Origin: Vicia villosa
Lineage: Eukaryota > Streptophyta > Magnoliopsida > Fabales > Fabaceae
NCBI RefSeq assembly: GCF_029867415.1
Contig: NC_081185.1
Span: 131,015,848-131,079,847 of the forward strand
Direction of reading: 5' to 3'
DNA length: 64,000 nucleotides
Shown: piece by piece, positions 1-12,324 of the stretch
Position numbering within the stretch: position 1 is the first letter of the stretch
Layout of the letters: every line of letters starts with the position of its first letter
The notes under the pieces: generated by a model
What the model was told of the DNA's origin: nothing
What the model saw: the letters and a program-made list of their open reading frames with translations, nothing else
The model's database searches: none
Translations under genes and position numbers: made by a program

Positions 1-1180
1 GTCTTCATCACTCCAATCGTCAGCTGAAAAGTCTGATTTTGATGCCACCGACTAAGCTTTCTGTTTTTTTTTAAAGATTGACCCTAAGGGGGGCATGTGA
101 TTCCTCCACCAATTTTATCCTAAACTAAACTCCATTAATTTTCACATTAAAAGATTCATTCAAATATGATGATAAGGTTGTTCTAAATAAGATTCGAGCT
201 GCATAAATACAAACATGATTGGATGTGTTAACGTTAGAGCACAAGTACAATCTCACTAGTGCCGACAGAGCTTCAAAAGAATCTGGGTACCAAGCGTGAC
301 AAGGTATTCCACAATAATGTAGCCATGTCAATCTTTGATTGTCAACATATGTTTCTTTCCGAACCCTAACTTCTTTAAACCATTGATTCGGCCAATCCTT
401 GCCTTTGGACACTAAAACCTCAAACTCTTATTCTTCACGTTCCTCGAACAAACACATATTTTCTCTCAATGGAGTAACTTTGATTGTGAAATATCCATCC
501 ACATTAAACAAATCTTGGATATTATAAGCCAATCTTGAGTTCTCCACCACTCATATATAAGCCTTGTTGAATATCATCATAGTTGAATTTGGGGCATTAG
601 ATACCATCTCTTCCCTACACTTCTTAGTTTCCTCGACTGCTACATGGTTTAAGTGCACCTATTTCTTACGCACCACATGCACATAATACCTTGTGTCCCT
701 CTTCCATTCATCTTGATGTGCATCCAACCTTTTTGGGATGTTTGATTTTGTCTTGAAGAAACTTAGCAATTGCCCATGCTCCTTAAAATATCCTCCATTA
801 TGACTGAAGCCATGATCTTCCTTCCTTTTGAATCTAAGTGGATTAACAAACAACTTCCTTGAATATAATAAGATGTTATCCAATTTTGTTTTTAAGAATT
901 TCTCATCATTAATGTGAAAGAACCACACAAAGCCATATCTTCTCCTTATCTTGTCCAACTTGGGCAAAATGATCACCTCATTGATATCTCTGAACTTCTT
1001 GAACACTTCATACATGTCCTTTGACCTATAATCGTCCAGGAAGAAAGTGAAGAAAAATGTAGTGCTCAAATACATACCACTACTACCTCCACTAACATTG
1101 TCCCATTTCTTACTTTGATGATTGGATCGTATCTTACGGCTATCCACCTTCTTCCACGATTCCATGGATAAGGCTTCAAG
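1..1180 (-). pseudogene. LINE ORF1-like relic (RRM plus DUF4283)
   Basis: Read on the minus strand, the piece from about 1165 to 659 has an RNA-recognition-motif-like stretch: a TTFFFTFFLDD start, then a basic LDKIRRRYGFVWFF core. A second piece, 412 to 125, has the WLHYCGIPCHAWYPDSFEAL pattern of the DUF4283 domain that follows the RRM in plant LINE-type ORF1 proteins. The bases between them can be read through in shifted frames with matching residues (YNIQDLFNVDGYFTIKVTPL), so this is one frameshifted gene. Such proteins bind the retrotransposon RNA. The copy is broken by frameshifts and cut by the window start, so no product is expected. Assignment by family pattern is fairly sure; the exact clade is not. 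Confidence 0.6.
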
Positions 1181-1810
1181 ATCATGGTAATAGGATGAAA
1201 AGGTTTAAGGGATGGGAAGGATAAATTTTTTTGATTTAGAGTTGAATATGCATGCTCATTCCACTCGTCTAGATTAGTTCAGGATTTGTTCATGTTAAAA
1301 CATCACGACGAGCTATAAAAAATACTCTGATTTTAATTTAAGCTTATTTGCACTTTTTATCTCTTATTTAAGTTTTGATAAATTTTAGTCTCCCATTTTA
1401 AAATTTAATTTTTTTGTTTCCTATTTAATAGTTTCTGATTTTTTTTGCTCTTCTTCGATTTTCCAAAGACATATTCATTTAACACGTGTCAATGACATGT
1501 CATTTAATTAAGTTTTAAAATTAATATTAGAATATAAAATAATACATTTTGATGATAAAAAAATAGGTTTATCATCTTCATTTTCTTTACATGAACTCTA
1601 GTTTCTCAACGTTGGAATATTTTATATATAATATTTTAATATTTTAATAATTATTTTGTGGGCATATATATTTTAATTATATTAGCTATTTTATCTTAAG
1701 TGCTTTAAAAAAATATATGATCAAATAAAATTAAAAGGCTCATTAGATTTTATTTAGATATTGTTTATTTAATTAATTAATTCAATAATTGAATATGAGC
1801 TTAAATAGGA
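1181..1810. other. AT-rich intergenic stretch
   Basis: About 630 bases, strongly AT-rich with poly-A/T runs. I see no coding pattern, terminal repeats or RNA gene here. Confidence 0.6.
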
Positions 1811-2233
1811 GTGGGTGTCAATATGACTCATTTTGGAATAATGAGAATCCTAATTGGCCATCAATCTATAAATGTACCATGGTCTCCAATATACCGTACA
1901 CAAGCAAATAATCCTTCTTCCCATCTCAAGAGTATTCAAGGCAGGGTACTAGTTGAGGAAGAATCATACAAGCCATCAAGTATTCTTTTTTCATCTCTTA
2001 ACCTACAAAATAACCGCTGTCAACATGAACTTTCTCTATGGATCCAGGTATTTTTAAAATCAATTTGTAGATCCTTTAATTACATGAACTTTCTTAGAGT
2101 TCATGGATTTGCAAAAATCAATTTGAGGTTGAAGACGATGAAGGAAAGCGCGCTCTTTGGTGGGAAATTTCAAATTCCACCCAATGTGAGCTTGACACGC
2201 CTCTTAGCCGTTAGCCTCTTTTATTTCTTTTAA
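1811..2233 (+). other. Unrecognised ORF, 140 codons
   Basis: An open frame with an ATG. The encoded sequence has no motif, signal peptide or repeat that I recognise, and it merges at its 3' end into the T-rich sequence of the following LTR-like region. It is probably a chance reading frame or part of the retrotransposon LTR. Confidence 0.15.
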
Positions 2234-4689
2234 TTTTTCTGTTCTTTTATGATTTATTTTTAATTGATCCTTTGACCTTTTTTACTCCTATTTTTTTCAT
2301 AAATCACTAAAAATATTTCTACCACATATATATTTTTTTTTAGAATTTAAAAATTATTTTTAGCATTTTTTATTTTCTTTTTAATTTTAATTTAACAATT
2401 AATTTTCACACATTTTCAAATATTTTTCTCTCCAAGTTTTGAGATCCAATTACTTGGAATATTCATGACTTTCTCAATTTTTTTTGACAATTTATTTGAT
2501 ATTTTGATGTCTCTTTGGAATTTTCCAGTTTAAATCATTTTAAAAACCTTTTTAATTATTTTTCTAATCCACTTCTATTTAACTTTTGGTTGACTTGGAT
2601 CATGACTTGATTAATTAATGCTTCATTAATTTTAATTGGTTTCTGAATGATGCTTTAGTTGTATAAATTTTCACCATTTCAAATTTATTGATTAAATGAT
2701 CATTTGATCATTTTTGATACTTTGAATTAGTGATAAGTTTATCCCATTGTATTGTGAGCTTGAATGATTGAAATTGATGATAGATGATCCCCTGTTATAT
2801 TTCAATTGTGTTTGATCATCTCTCTTTCTCCTTCTTCTTCTTTTTTTTTTTTTGATCATTGTGTTACATTATTTTAGAAGGATGATTTTGTATCATTCCT
2901 CTAACATGTATGGCACACAAATTGCTATTGACCGACATCATATAGGTATGACTTCTACATAAGTCCACGTATGATTGCTTAACATAACGCTAAATTATCC
3001 CGACTCGATTGATTCCTCATTAACACTAACTTTAACCTACAATTGTGCTAACATCTAACTTTTACTTTTATGTTCCTTACTTTTAATGTCATTTAATTTT
3101 ATATAATTTACATTCATGTCATTTATATTCTTGCTATTTTACCATGCCTTTTACTTTATGCCTTTTATCTTTTTTGCTTCTCTTGCTTTATTAATTAAAA
3201 AAAGAACAAAAACATTATAAAATGGATGAAACCCTAAAAAACTTTCATCTAATCTTGTGGACTTTGTGTTACTATCCCTTGCTCGAGGAGTAATTTTTTA
3301 CCTTAGGACTTAATGATCTCCTTTGCTTGGAATGGTTATCATTGGGACCTCATGATCTACTTGGGCTTTCAATCTCAATTCAAGACTTGGCTCTACTTTG
3401 AGAAACTTTTGATCTTTACTTGAAGACTTGAATTCTTTTTGTGGCTCTGTGATCTTGATATTCATCTGGGACTTTTGATGTTCATATGCTTCCATTTATT
3501 ACTCTTGATTATTCATATGCTTATGTGCTAGATTGTTTGTTTTGCTTATTTTGTGGCTAAATCCAAAGGGAAAAGAGTGCTCAATTTAACCAATGTCAAA
3601 AACTTGCTTCATCTTGTGGTCAGTACACTTGCACAATGACTTTCTTTTGGGGTACCTTATAGTAAGACCTTTTAGTTGATGTCATTTACTTTATGCTTTA
3701 GGATAGTCTCTTCATCTCCTACCAATTTCTTCAATTTTCAAAACTTTTCCCTATTTTCTAGTGATCCCGAAAATCTTTTTCTCAATAAACTTTGACTTTG
3801 TCAAGTGATCCCAAAAATATTTTTCTTAATAAATGGTAAAACACTTAAGCATACTCAAACTCTTTTCAAAACTTATAAAAAAGACAAACCTCATCAAATT
3901 TATTTTTGTGCCTTTGTGCACTTTTCTTTTAAATTTTTTTTCAAAATATTGTGTTGCATAAATAAATCCAATGTCACCCTTAGGGATTCGAATGGGCTTA
4001 AAATCCCAACACATTGCGCCTAAAGAGAGCTAGTAAATTTCGCTTTAGGTGCAGCCCCTGGGGGCTCATACTATAAGGCAATAAAATTGTGCCCTCACTA
4101 ACAATAATTGCTTTTAGCGCAGTGGTAAGCGCTTGATCCTAGTATATTCTTGTAGTGATGCAAACCACTATGCTTATACAAGCAGTTGTGAAGTGATAGA
4201 GATTTTCCACTTGAAATTAGAGATGCACTTGTGAGCAAGTCCAAGTAAAGGTTTTCCATATCAAGATGATGCAAATGCTCACTTCCTCATACCTGTGGGT
4301 AGAAAGTTGTGTTTTTCACTCAGATACGACAAAATGTATTTTCAATTTAAAATCAATCAACAAACTTTCATGGTTACTTTTACCACGAACTATGAGGCTC
4401 TGACTTCTTCATTGCACATGGAGGATAAGTAGGCACAAGACTCTTGAAATCTTGGCGAACACAAAAATAATAAAAAAAACTTCTTTTCTCATCACCCTAA
4501 TCTTTTTGCAAACAACCTAATTTTATCTTAATACATATTTTTAAGAGGTTCTTGTGGAGTACCATAGATGTGAGGGGTGCTAATACCTTCCCCTTGCATA
4601 ACCAACCCCTATATCCAAATCTCTTTTGTTTTATTTTTGTGTTGGGTTTTATCGATATTTTTCATTCCCTTTGAAAACAATAAAATTCA
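2234..4689 (+). repeat. Ogre/Tat-like Ty3-gypsy LTR (approximate left edge)
   Basis: A long non-coding stretch with the features of legume Ogre/Tat LTRs: T-rich polypyrimidine sequence, a 'ccttgctcgaggag' block near 3278, an 'acgaactatgaggctctgac' block near 4384 followed by 'ggataagtaggcacaagact', and a 3' edge at '...aaaattca' directly followed by TGGCGACTC (4691-4699). That motif resembles the tRNA-Arg-type primer site described for Ogre elements. The left edge is not defined; it may begin up to a few hundred bases away. No internal Ogre coding sequence follows, so this is a solo or truncated LTR. Confidence 0.45.
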
Positions 4690-4700
4690 ATGGCGACTCT
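4690..4700 (+). other. Primer-binding-site-like motif after the Ogre-like LTR
   Basis: ATGGCGACTCT directly follows the LTR-like end. It matches the start of the tRNA-Arg primer site typical of Ogre/Tat elements, then diverges, which suggests truncation within or just after the primer site. Confidence 0.35.
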
Positions 4701-4751
4701 TATTTTCGAGTTAAGTTAATCAACAACTTAATCTTACTTTTTTTTCCGTCG

Positions 4752-5046
4752 CAACATCTAGTACGTTTATGTCTTTGGAAGTAAGTGCTACATCCTGCAA
4801 GATAGAGAGCAAAGTAGAAAGATAGATCCCAAGAGTGAGGAAGAAATATTCCTTTGTTACTCCACAAATAGTATAGCCTACAAAGTTTTTAACAAGAGCA
4901 GCAATATAATGATGAAATCTATAAACGTTGTCATTTATGATGCTCCTGAAAATAAGGAAGAGGAAGAAGATGATGATTAGATTCCACTACAGCAGACTGA
5001 TGCTCTAGAAGATGTTCCACCCAAGGAGTCTGACGTTGAAGAATGA
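4752..5046 (+). pseudogene. Ty1/copia integrase C-terminal fragment
   Basis: One + frame starting in 'tacgtttatgtctttggaag' reads FGSKCYILQDREQ, then DPKSEEEIFLCYST and AYKVFN...INVV. This is the conserved stretch at the end of the copia integrase core, just before the acidic linker to the reverse transcriptase; the EEEEDDD run is that linker. It ends in a stop codon. It is only about 95 codons, has no catalytic residues, and is flanked by unrelated elements, so it is a fragment. Confidence 0.7.
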
Positions 5047-5104
5047 GTTTCATCCAATAGGATAATCATATGATGCTACCTATGATGATTTCGAGTCCAT
5101 AACA

Positions 5105-8100
5105 ACTAGGAAACGATATAGATTTTAATCTAAGGTCATTGATTGACAATTTAAAAGTTTTGGTGGAGGAAGGCATTGATGTGTATTCAAGTGAAACTTT
5201 TAAGATGCATGCCCTGTTGTTTTGCATAATCAATACTTTTCGTGCATACAATAATTTGTCTGAGTACAAAGTGAAGAGAGATAAAGTGTGTCCTATATGT
5301 GAAATTGATACATGCTTCCACCAACTAAAGATTATAAAAAAGCTTGTTTACCTTGGGCTTCCATATCATAGATTACGAAAGACCTTTAATAGTGAGCAGA
5401 ACTTTGATATCACTCCAAATCCCTTAACCGGGGAGGAAATTTATAAACGACAAGTACACATCAATGTTGTCTTTGGAAAGAAAAAAGGGCTCGTGGAAAA
5501 AAATAAATGGAAAAAGAGGTCAGTGTTCTTTCATATTTCAAATTGGTTTAGCCTCGATGTAAGACATTGTCTTGATGTGATGCACGTTGTAACACCCCAA
5601 ATTCTACACGAAATTATAATGCAAAAATCAGAGTATTTTAAAAACTATCAACAAGCATTTGGGATATCACATTTACTTCATATAAACAACACATAATCAG
5701 ATACGCAACACTTCAATCTCAGAGGATCACAAATGACTTATATCAACTCTAAGAACAAACCAACTTTTATTTAATATGGAGCGGAATCATAACAATCGAC
5801 TTTATAAACAAATCATATTTATTCAATGAGAAACAACTTTAAAACATCATAGTACTTCTCATTATTCAACTTAGAACTCAACAACTTATATATTAACTAC
5901 ATGAAACAACAAAATAAACATCCCCCTGAGTGCTACGTATCAGAGCGACACACCAACTGGACTCGATAAAGCTACAAACTTCCACAGCTATACTTGAGTA
6001 CCTGCCCATTTCCCATGGTAGGGGAAACATCAGCAGAAGGGGTGAGATATCAAACAGTATAAAAGAATGTATGATAATACTTATAGCGAAGATAAGATCA
6101 TACACTATTCACCACTTCTCATCTCAAAGCAACTTGCATCACAACAACAATGTTAATAATCAATCATAATAACATATTCAAATTCACAACTAAGTCATCC
6201 ACAACTACAACATTTCCTTCATAATCACAACGAGAATCAACGTAACTATCCTCACGACAAACATATACAAAACATAGCAATGAATTCACAACCACGAATC
6301 CAACTTAAACAACAACATAATCAACTTAATCAAACTTAAACAACAACATAATCAACTTAATCCAACTTAGACAAGAACATAATCTACTTAACATAACAAT
6401 CATTCATCAACACAACAACTCGATATGCGGCTCATTATGCAACTCAAACTGTGCAAATGTATGTGGTACCATTCGGAGTAAACTCCCAACTTAGAACATT
6501 GCCAGTAATTCCGAGGCATAAGGCAAAGCCTTCAACTTAGAATGTGCCAATCCATGCCAACTTTAATGAGCATTAGCTCCAACTTAGAATATTGTCAATC
6601 CAGACCAACTTAATAATGCAATGTATGCCATGCGACGCAATGATGTAACATCTACAAGTACAACAACAACAACAAAAACTTAAACATGCATCAATTGCAT
6701 CAACTTAAATCAACATTGGTCATTCGACCTACAACTCAAACATGTCCATATATTGGGACGATTCAACTTATTCAACATTGGCCATAGGCCTACAACTTCA
6801 TCAACGCATCAACAACAAGTTATAATAACAACAGCTCAACAATAACAACATATTCAACCTCACAATACATCATCATCATATAAGTATCATCATATAATCA
6901 TCCTCTTCATAACAACAGATATTCGTCATAAAGAGCATACATCATGTTATTTCAAACATAATCATTTCCAACTATACAACAATATTCACTTCATGCTTAT
7001 CCACACAATACAACCTATCAACTTTGACCATAAGGTCTACAACAACAACAACAAATTCAACATACTAACAACAAACATAATTACATGTTATCCAGAACTC
7101 ATCAACACATAACGCACACAAACATGATTACATGTCATCAACAATTCATCACATAACTCGCACAAACATAATTACATGTTATCGACAATTCATTCAAAAC
7201 ATGATTAGAGTCAATTTCATGATAATTTAACATAAACCCTAACATTTTCAATTCCACAACTAAACCTATTATTTCACTATCAATAGTTTACCCACAACAA
7301 GCACAACAATCTAATGCACATAGATTAACAATTGCACACAACTTATCACATTTATATCACCACATTCCAACAAACCATCAAATACCCAAAATTGCACATA
7401 GAAGAACATGGATATCAAGTATAGAATCTACCCACCATAACATATTATCATACATCCCTTTATCATGAAAGAATCTCACCCTTACCTTGGTAAATTTGGA
7501 CTCTTTCACCTTAGCTCTAAGCTTTTCTCCAAAAGAAATCCTTCCTAATATCATTTGGAGACACACCTAAAAACCAGTTCGGAAATCGGTTTATCAGACA
7601 AGCTTAAAACCCTCAAAATGAAAATCGCTCCGGTCAGAACTTATCTTTACGAGTCAGGAACACCGTGTCCAAGTATCAGAACGATCTAACGGTTGGATTG
7701 AGAGATACGCCCGATTTGCCAAGGTGATTTTTTGCTGAAATTTGCTGCAAAAATTGAGGCTTCCTCTATAATTTTTCTTCTTCCCTCAAGTGCTCTTCCC
7801 TTTGAGTTTTTCTCTCTTCTATTTCTTCTTTCTCCCCCAAAATGAGTTATGATTCTCCAATCCTAATCTCTACTCTTACTATCTCTTATCTTAATAGGCT
7901 TAACCCATAATCCATCTATTATGTCATATTCTACTACTTAGGCCCAAATCATTAAAACCTCTTTAATTACTTAATTAAGCCAAATAACACAAACACACAC
8001 ATAATTAAATACTTAAATAATTATTATATCACATAATAACTATATAAATAAATAATTATTAACAACATCAAATAATATAATTATTAAAATAATAGCGAAT

Positions 8101-8529
8101 AAAATCGGGCTGTTACACACGTGGAGAAAAATATATATGATAGTTTGATTGAAACACTTTTCAACATTCAAGACAAGATAAAAGATGGTAAGAATGCTCG
8201 TCTAGATCTGGTAGAGATGGATATAAGACAAGAGTTAACCCCAAAAGAAATAAGTAAAAGAACATATTTGCCTCCAACATGTCATACTCTGTGTAGAAAA
8301 GAAAAAAAAGTTATTGGAAGCTATCAAAGTTCCTCAAGACTACTCTTCAAATGTCAAAAAACTTATATCAATAAAAGATCTCAAATTAATTGGATTAAAA
8401 TCTAATGATTGTCTTGATGCAATTACTTTTATTAATGGTTATTTGTGGACTTTTGTCAAAAGAAATGAGTACTTATCTTGTGTCAATTTGAGATGTGTTT
8501 TTAGCCGTCAATTTGAGAGTACTTTTTAA
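5105..8529 (+). pseudogene. CACTA (En/Spm) TNP2 transposase relic, split by a solo LTR
   Basis: The segment 5105-5587 encodes the middle of a plant CACTA tnp2 transposase: LIDNLKVLVEEGIDVY, KVCPICEIDTCFHQL, LTGEEIYKRQ, and RSVFFHISNWFSLDVRHCLD. The next residues, VMHV then EKNIYDSL, are separated by 2.53 kb. Coding resumes at 8118-8122 in the same phase and reads through NARLDLVEMDIRQEL and RTYLPPTCHTLCRKEKK. A frameshift in an A-run near 8305-8312 moves the rest (VPQDYSSNVKKL...LKLIGLKSNDC) to another frame, ending at 8529. Transposition of CACTA elements needs the full-length protein, so this copy is dead. No CACTA terminal repeats were found on either side. Confidence 0.8.
5588..8117. mobile_element. 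Solo LTR (2,530 bp) inside the CACTA transposase
   Basis: Starts TGTAACACCCC and ends GGGCTGTTACA, with TG..CA termini and a 7-bp terminal inverted repeat. It is flanked by a perfect 5-bp target duplication CACGT (5583-5587 and 8118-8122). Removing it together with one duplication rejoins the CACTA reading frame across the VMHV/EKN junction. No gag or pol coding sequence is inside. The body is rich in 'caacaacataat'-type sequence, with a block near 7590-7740 on roots such as 'gatctaacggttggattg'. TGTAACACCC ends are common in plant Ty3/gypsy chromovirus LTRs; the lineage and the orientation are inference. Confidence 0.8.
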
Positions 8530-8869
8530 GAATATTAAATAATGTGACCCTATACTTAATTCTCACTTCTCAGTCACACTTGAATTGAGACATTTCATTT
8601 ATTTTCCTTCAACCAATTAAATACTCATTATGAAATTATTAAAAGTGAACAAAAAAAAAATAGAAAGAAAGAAAGGGTAGGTAGAGGGAGTATTGATGAA
8701 GTAGAGTTAATGAATTTTCCTCGGTAGGACCGTCTCTTGAACGCTGATCACGCACGTCTCAAATCAAAACACTAACAAACGACACTATCTCTGTCATCTA
8801 CTGAATTTCACTTCCATATTACCAAACTTTGGTACCACTTTTCATTTTCCTCAGCTTATCATCTTCAAC
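8530..8869 (+). promoter_or_regulatory. Upstream region of SSL copy 1
   Basis: About 340 bases between the end of the CACTA relic and the SSL start codon. It contains an A-rich stretch with GAAA repeats (near 8660-8680) and a pyrimidine-rich leader just before the ATG. I see no convincing TATA box at the usual distance. Confidence 0.35.
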
Positions 8870-11013
8870 ATGAACTCCATGTTAATTGCTGCAATTTTCC
8901 TCGCACTCTTCGCCATCACCTTCACCTTACTCATCCCAAAAAACCTCTTCACACCGGTTCACATTCCTGGATCCAAGGACCATCTCCATGCTGCTCGGTT
9001 ACTCCATGTTACAGGAGCCGTTGGCCCGGAGAGTCTTGTGTTTGATAGTAAGGGTGAAGGACCGTATACTGGCGTTGCTGATGGTCGGATTTTGAAGTGG
9101 GAAGGCGAGGAACGTGGTTGGACTGAATTTGCCGTCACAAGTTCTAATAGGTATTAATTAGTCATTAAATTGGGACTATAGTTTGTAGGGTAGTTGAGTG
9201 CTTTGGCTTAGAGTTGTTGTACTAATTGGGTAATGATTTGAGAGTAGTTGGTTAGGTTCATTATTGAAAACGAATTCTATTTGCATTTATTTGGTTCCTA
9301 AATATATCGTTGATATGTTTGAATAAATGCATGTAAGGTGTTTGAATTTATGTTATCACGTTCAATTTATTTATTTTTCAAATTATTACTGTTATTGACG
9401 TGTTGGTGTTATGTCCGATGTATGTGTATGTGCTTCATAGATTAAGGATGCGGTGAAGGAATCCGTTGTAGATATAGAAAGAGTGTCTATTGGGAAATAC
9501 TAACTCCTTAAATAGATATATTCTCTAACTCTAGGCCATGGATTACTATTCACCCTTAACTTTACTCTTTACTTCATGTTTCACATGCCGTAATTTAAGA
9601 CAGTAAAGAGTTAGGAGCAGTGTATGTAAATCCTAACTCAAATGGCAGAAGCCGTTATTGCTTGGTTGGTTGCCATCACCAGGGTTTGAATCGTGGTATT
9701 TAGGGTTGTGTGTGTGAGTTTATACTGGTTATAGTAGCATGATATGAAGCACACTAGGATGTGGCAACTACTAATTTTTTTCAACTAATTTGAACATAAG
9801 GGGCAAGGAAGAGAATATGATTTTCCTTACGAATCACTATTTACATTTCAAACCTTCTTATTCTCAATTGTGCAAAATGGTGAATTGCTCTAACAAACTG
9901 ATCATTATGTTAGTCTCATATGCGGAAGACATTAGACATTGTTCTCTTATGTGTTTTGCTTATCTGATTTTGAAGGTCGGACTGTATACGTCCATTTGCA
10001 CCAGAATTAGAGCATGTTTGTGGCAGGCCACTAGGACTAAAGTTTGATAAGAAAAATGGAGATCTGTACATTGCTGATTCCTACCTTGGCCTCAAAGTAG
10101 TAGGACCTGCAGGGGGTTTGGCCACGGATGTTGCAACAGAAGCTGAAGGACAGCCCTTTCGCTTCACCAATGACATGGACATCAGTGAAGATGAAGATGT
10201 GATTTACTTCACTGATTCAAGCACAGCATACCAGAGAAGGTGAGTTTACCATTAAACTTCCCCCTCTTTAATCAACTATGTCTGCATTTTGTAAAACAAC
10301 ATTGCTATTGATTACGAAGAATTTCTCGAAATAAGCATGAAAGGAATAATAAGTTGTTTTTGTGCAAAACGTGATTCGCAAACTTAAGCCTTTTTTCCTA
10401 AATAAATAGTTCTTATTGGTGTTCTAACATCCAGCATGATAATATTTGCAGGCAATTTATGCTTATACTTCTTAGTGGAGACAAGACTGGGCGGTTAATG
10501 AAATACGACAAGTCAACGAAAGAAGTGAAGGTCTTATTACGTGACCTTGCTTTTCCCAACGGTGTAGCTTTAAGCAAAGATGGTTCATTTCTTCTGGTAG
10601 CTGAAACCTCAACTCACAGGATTCTGAGGCTTTGGCTTCATGGTCCTAACGCCGGCCAAGTCGATACATTCGCTGTTGTTCCAGGTTTTCCGGACAATAT
10701 AAGGAGAAATTCAGAAGGGCAGTTCTGGGTAGCTTTACATGCCAAAGAAACTCCTTTTGCAAAGTGGATTTATTCAAATCTATGGGCAGGTAAAGCATTG
10801 TTAAAGCTTGGAAATTTCAAGCAGTTGCATGCGTCGGTAGCGAAGAAGCCTCATGCTGCGGCTATAAAGTTGAGTGATAAAGGGGAAATATTAGAAGTCT
10901 TGGAAGATTGTGAAGGGAAGACCTTGAAGTTCATCAGCGAAGTAGAAGAGAGAGATGGAAAACTTTGGATTGCATCAGTGTTAATGCCTTATATTGGTGT
11001 TTATAGTTTATGA
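8870..11013 (+). CDS. Strictosidine synthase-like protein (SSL copy 1)
   Basis: Exons 8870-9150, 9976-10239 and 10452-11013 give 368 aa; both introns have GT..AG borders and split an Arg codon after its second base. Residues about 4-27 form a hydrophobic signal-anchor (IAAIFLALFAITFTLLI). Then come AVGPESLVFD, the GPYTGVADGRI blade, CGRPLGLKFD, and from residue 190 the Str_synth domain signature SGDKTGRLMKYD...LAFPNGVALSKDGSFLLVAET. The fold is a six-bladed beta-propeller of the strictosidine synthase/APMAP/paraoxonase group; length is normal. Real strictosidine synthase joins tryptamine and secologanin, but most plant SSLs lack that activity and their substrates are unknown, so I infer only a secretory-pathway or membrane-anchored hydrolase-like protein. 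The start is chosen because it opens the hydrophobic segment. A likely poly(A) signal AATAAA lies near 11170. Confidence 0.88.
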
Positions 11014-11521
11014 GAATGCAATGTAGGTAAGATGGTATTTGAATTACTCATATACTTAGATTGAATTAACTTAAGAGCATGTCATCAAATCGAGATTTAA
11101 ATTGCGAGTTGAAATACCTACTTTTCGAATTGCAAATCGAATTTTATTATGATTGTTGATATATTGCTAATAAAATATGGAAATAATCTATGGCTGAAAA
11201 TTTTAGTCCATATAAAATTCTGGAAAGGTTTATTCTTTTTTTAGTCATTCATGCAGAATGCTTATAGGATTATGAATTACTTTGAGTGATCGATAAGTCA
11301 TGTTTTTTGGGAAAGTTTTATTAATATAAAAGTAGATGCAGAAGAAGCAGTTGTGAAGAATTCTTTGGAATATTCTACAAAAACTATTGGAGGTACATAA
11401 CTTAATGGCGTATTCTGGCATGGTTGCATTCAAAACCAGTAAAGATATTTGAAGGAATGGTTGCTTTATTTTCTTCCATAGCACTCAAACTCGGACCTGG
11501 ATTTGCTGCAGTCATCAAATC
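11014..11521. other. 3' flank of SSL copy 1
   Basis: Contains an AATAAA motif near 11170 that could serve the upstream gene. Short open frames on both strands here show no recognisable protein. Confidence 0.4.
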
Positions 11522-11687
11522 TCTGCAATCACGCAGTCAGACGTGGACAGCCCGTTCGATCATAAACATTCGGCTTTGGTTTAAGCATGATATTATCAAT
11601 AAATAAAATATAAATGAAACCTGCTTATTAAAACCGTTAGATCAATATTAGACGGTGATTAATGCTGCGATTGCGTGATTGCAACAA
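11522..11687. mobile_element. Possible MITE with TGCAATCACGCA terminal repeats
   Basis: 'tgcaatcacgcagtc' near 11524 is mirrored by 'gcgattgcgtgattgca' near 11669-11685, giving an imperfect inverted repeat around about 165 bp. No clear target duplication was found, so class and limits are tentative. Confidence 0.35.
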
Positions 11688-12217
11688 AATTATGACTACA
11701 TGGAATCCGTTTTTCTTAAACTCACGTTTACCATAACTTTTTAGAAACTCCAGGGCTTAACTTCTGCTGACATTTAACATGGACCACCATAAATGTTATA
11801 CAGAGTCTAGAGAACTTACTGTACATCAATTTACCGATTTAGTTTCTAATTTTATACGCTTTCAAAAAAAATGCACTGACTGCATGCAACTGTTATTTAG
11901 GACTGTGCAGAGGATTAAAATCCCCCCATGGAGCATATTTTGGAAATGAAAATGTGTTAGAAATATGCACATTTTTCAAAAAATATATATTATATATTAC
12001 TTGTGGTTCTTTAGCTTTACTTGATAAAAGATGCATAATCTTTTTCAAAAAAAATATAATCATAATTTTAAATGTGAATTATTGAAATTTGTAAAGCAAA
12101 AAAAACTTTGACAATTCTTATAATTTGTAGGAGTGTGGGATCTAAGTGAGGAAATGGCTGGTAATTTGCAACCAATATATTTAGTTAAATATGTGTCTTA
12201 TCACGGGCCTTCTAATA
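11688..12217. other. Intergenic stretch, no feature seen
   Basis: AT-rich sequence with A-runs between the possible MITE and a Stowaway element. No coding pattern or RNA gene is seen. Confidence 0.5.
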
Positions 12218-12306
12218 CTCCCTCCGTTCCATATTATAAGCAAATTTCATCTTTTTAGATTCATTCAATAATTAATGTATCTAATCTATATATGGGACGT
12301 AGGGAG
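12218..12306. mobile_element. Stowaway-type MITE, internally shortened
   Basis: Begins TA|CTCCCTCCGTTCC and ends GGGACGTAGGGAG|TA, with the TA target duplication at 12216-12217 and 12307-12308. The ends and the internal 'attcattcaataattaatgtatctaatct' match the longer copy at 16862-17005, but the right arm is almost missing, so this copy has lost most of its internal palindrome. Tc1/mariner-related. Confidence 0.75.
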
Positions 12307-12324
12307 TATGTGACTATTGAATTG

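Noticed and set aside
3310..3495. Minus-strand frame of 61 codons
   Set aside because: Within the Ogre-like LTR; no motif.
4112..4136. tRNA-like A box 'tagcgcagtggtaagcgc'
   Set aside because: No B box at the right distance and no cloverleaf could be drawn; it may be a SINE scrap or part of the LTR.
5893..6169. Opposing short ORFs between 5.9 and 6.2 kb
   Set aside because: They are inside the solo LTR and show no protein pattern.
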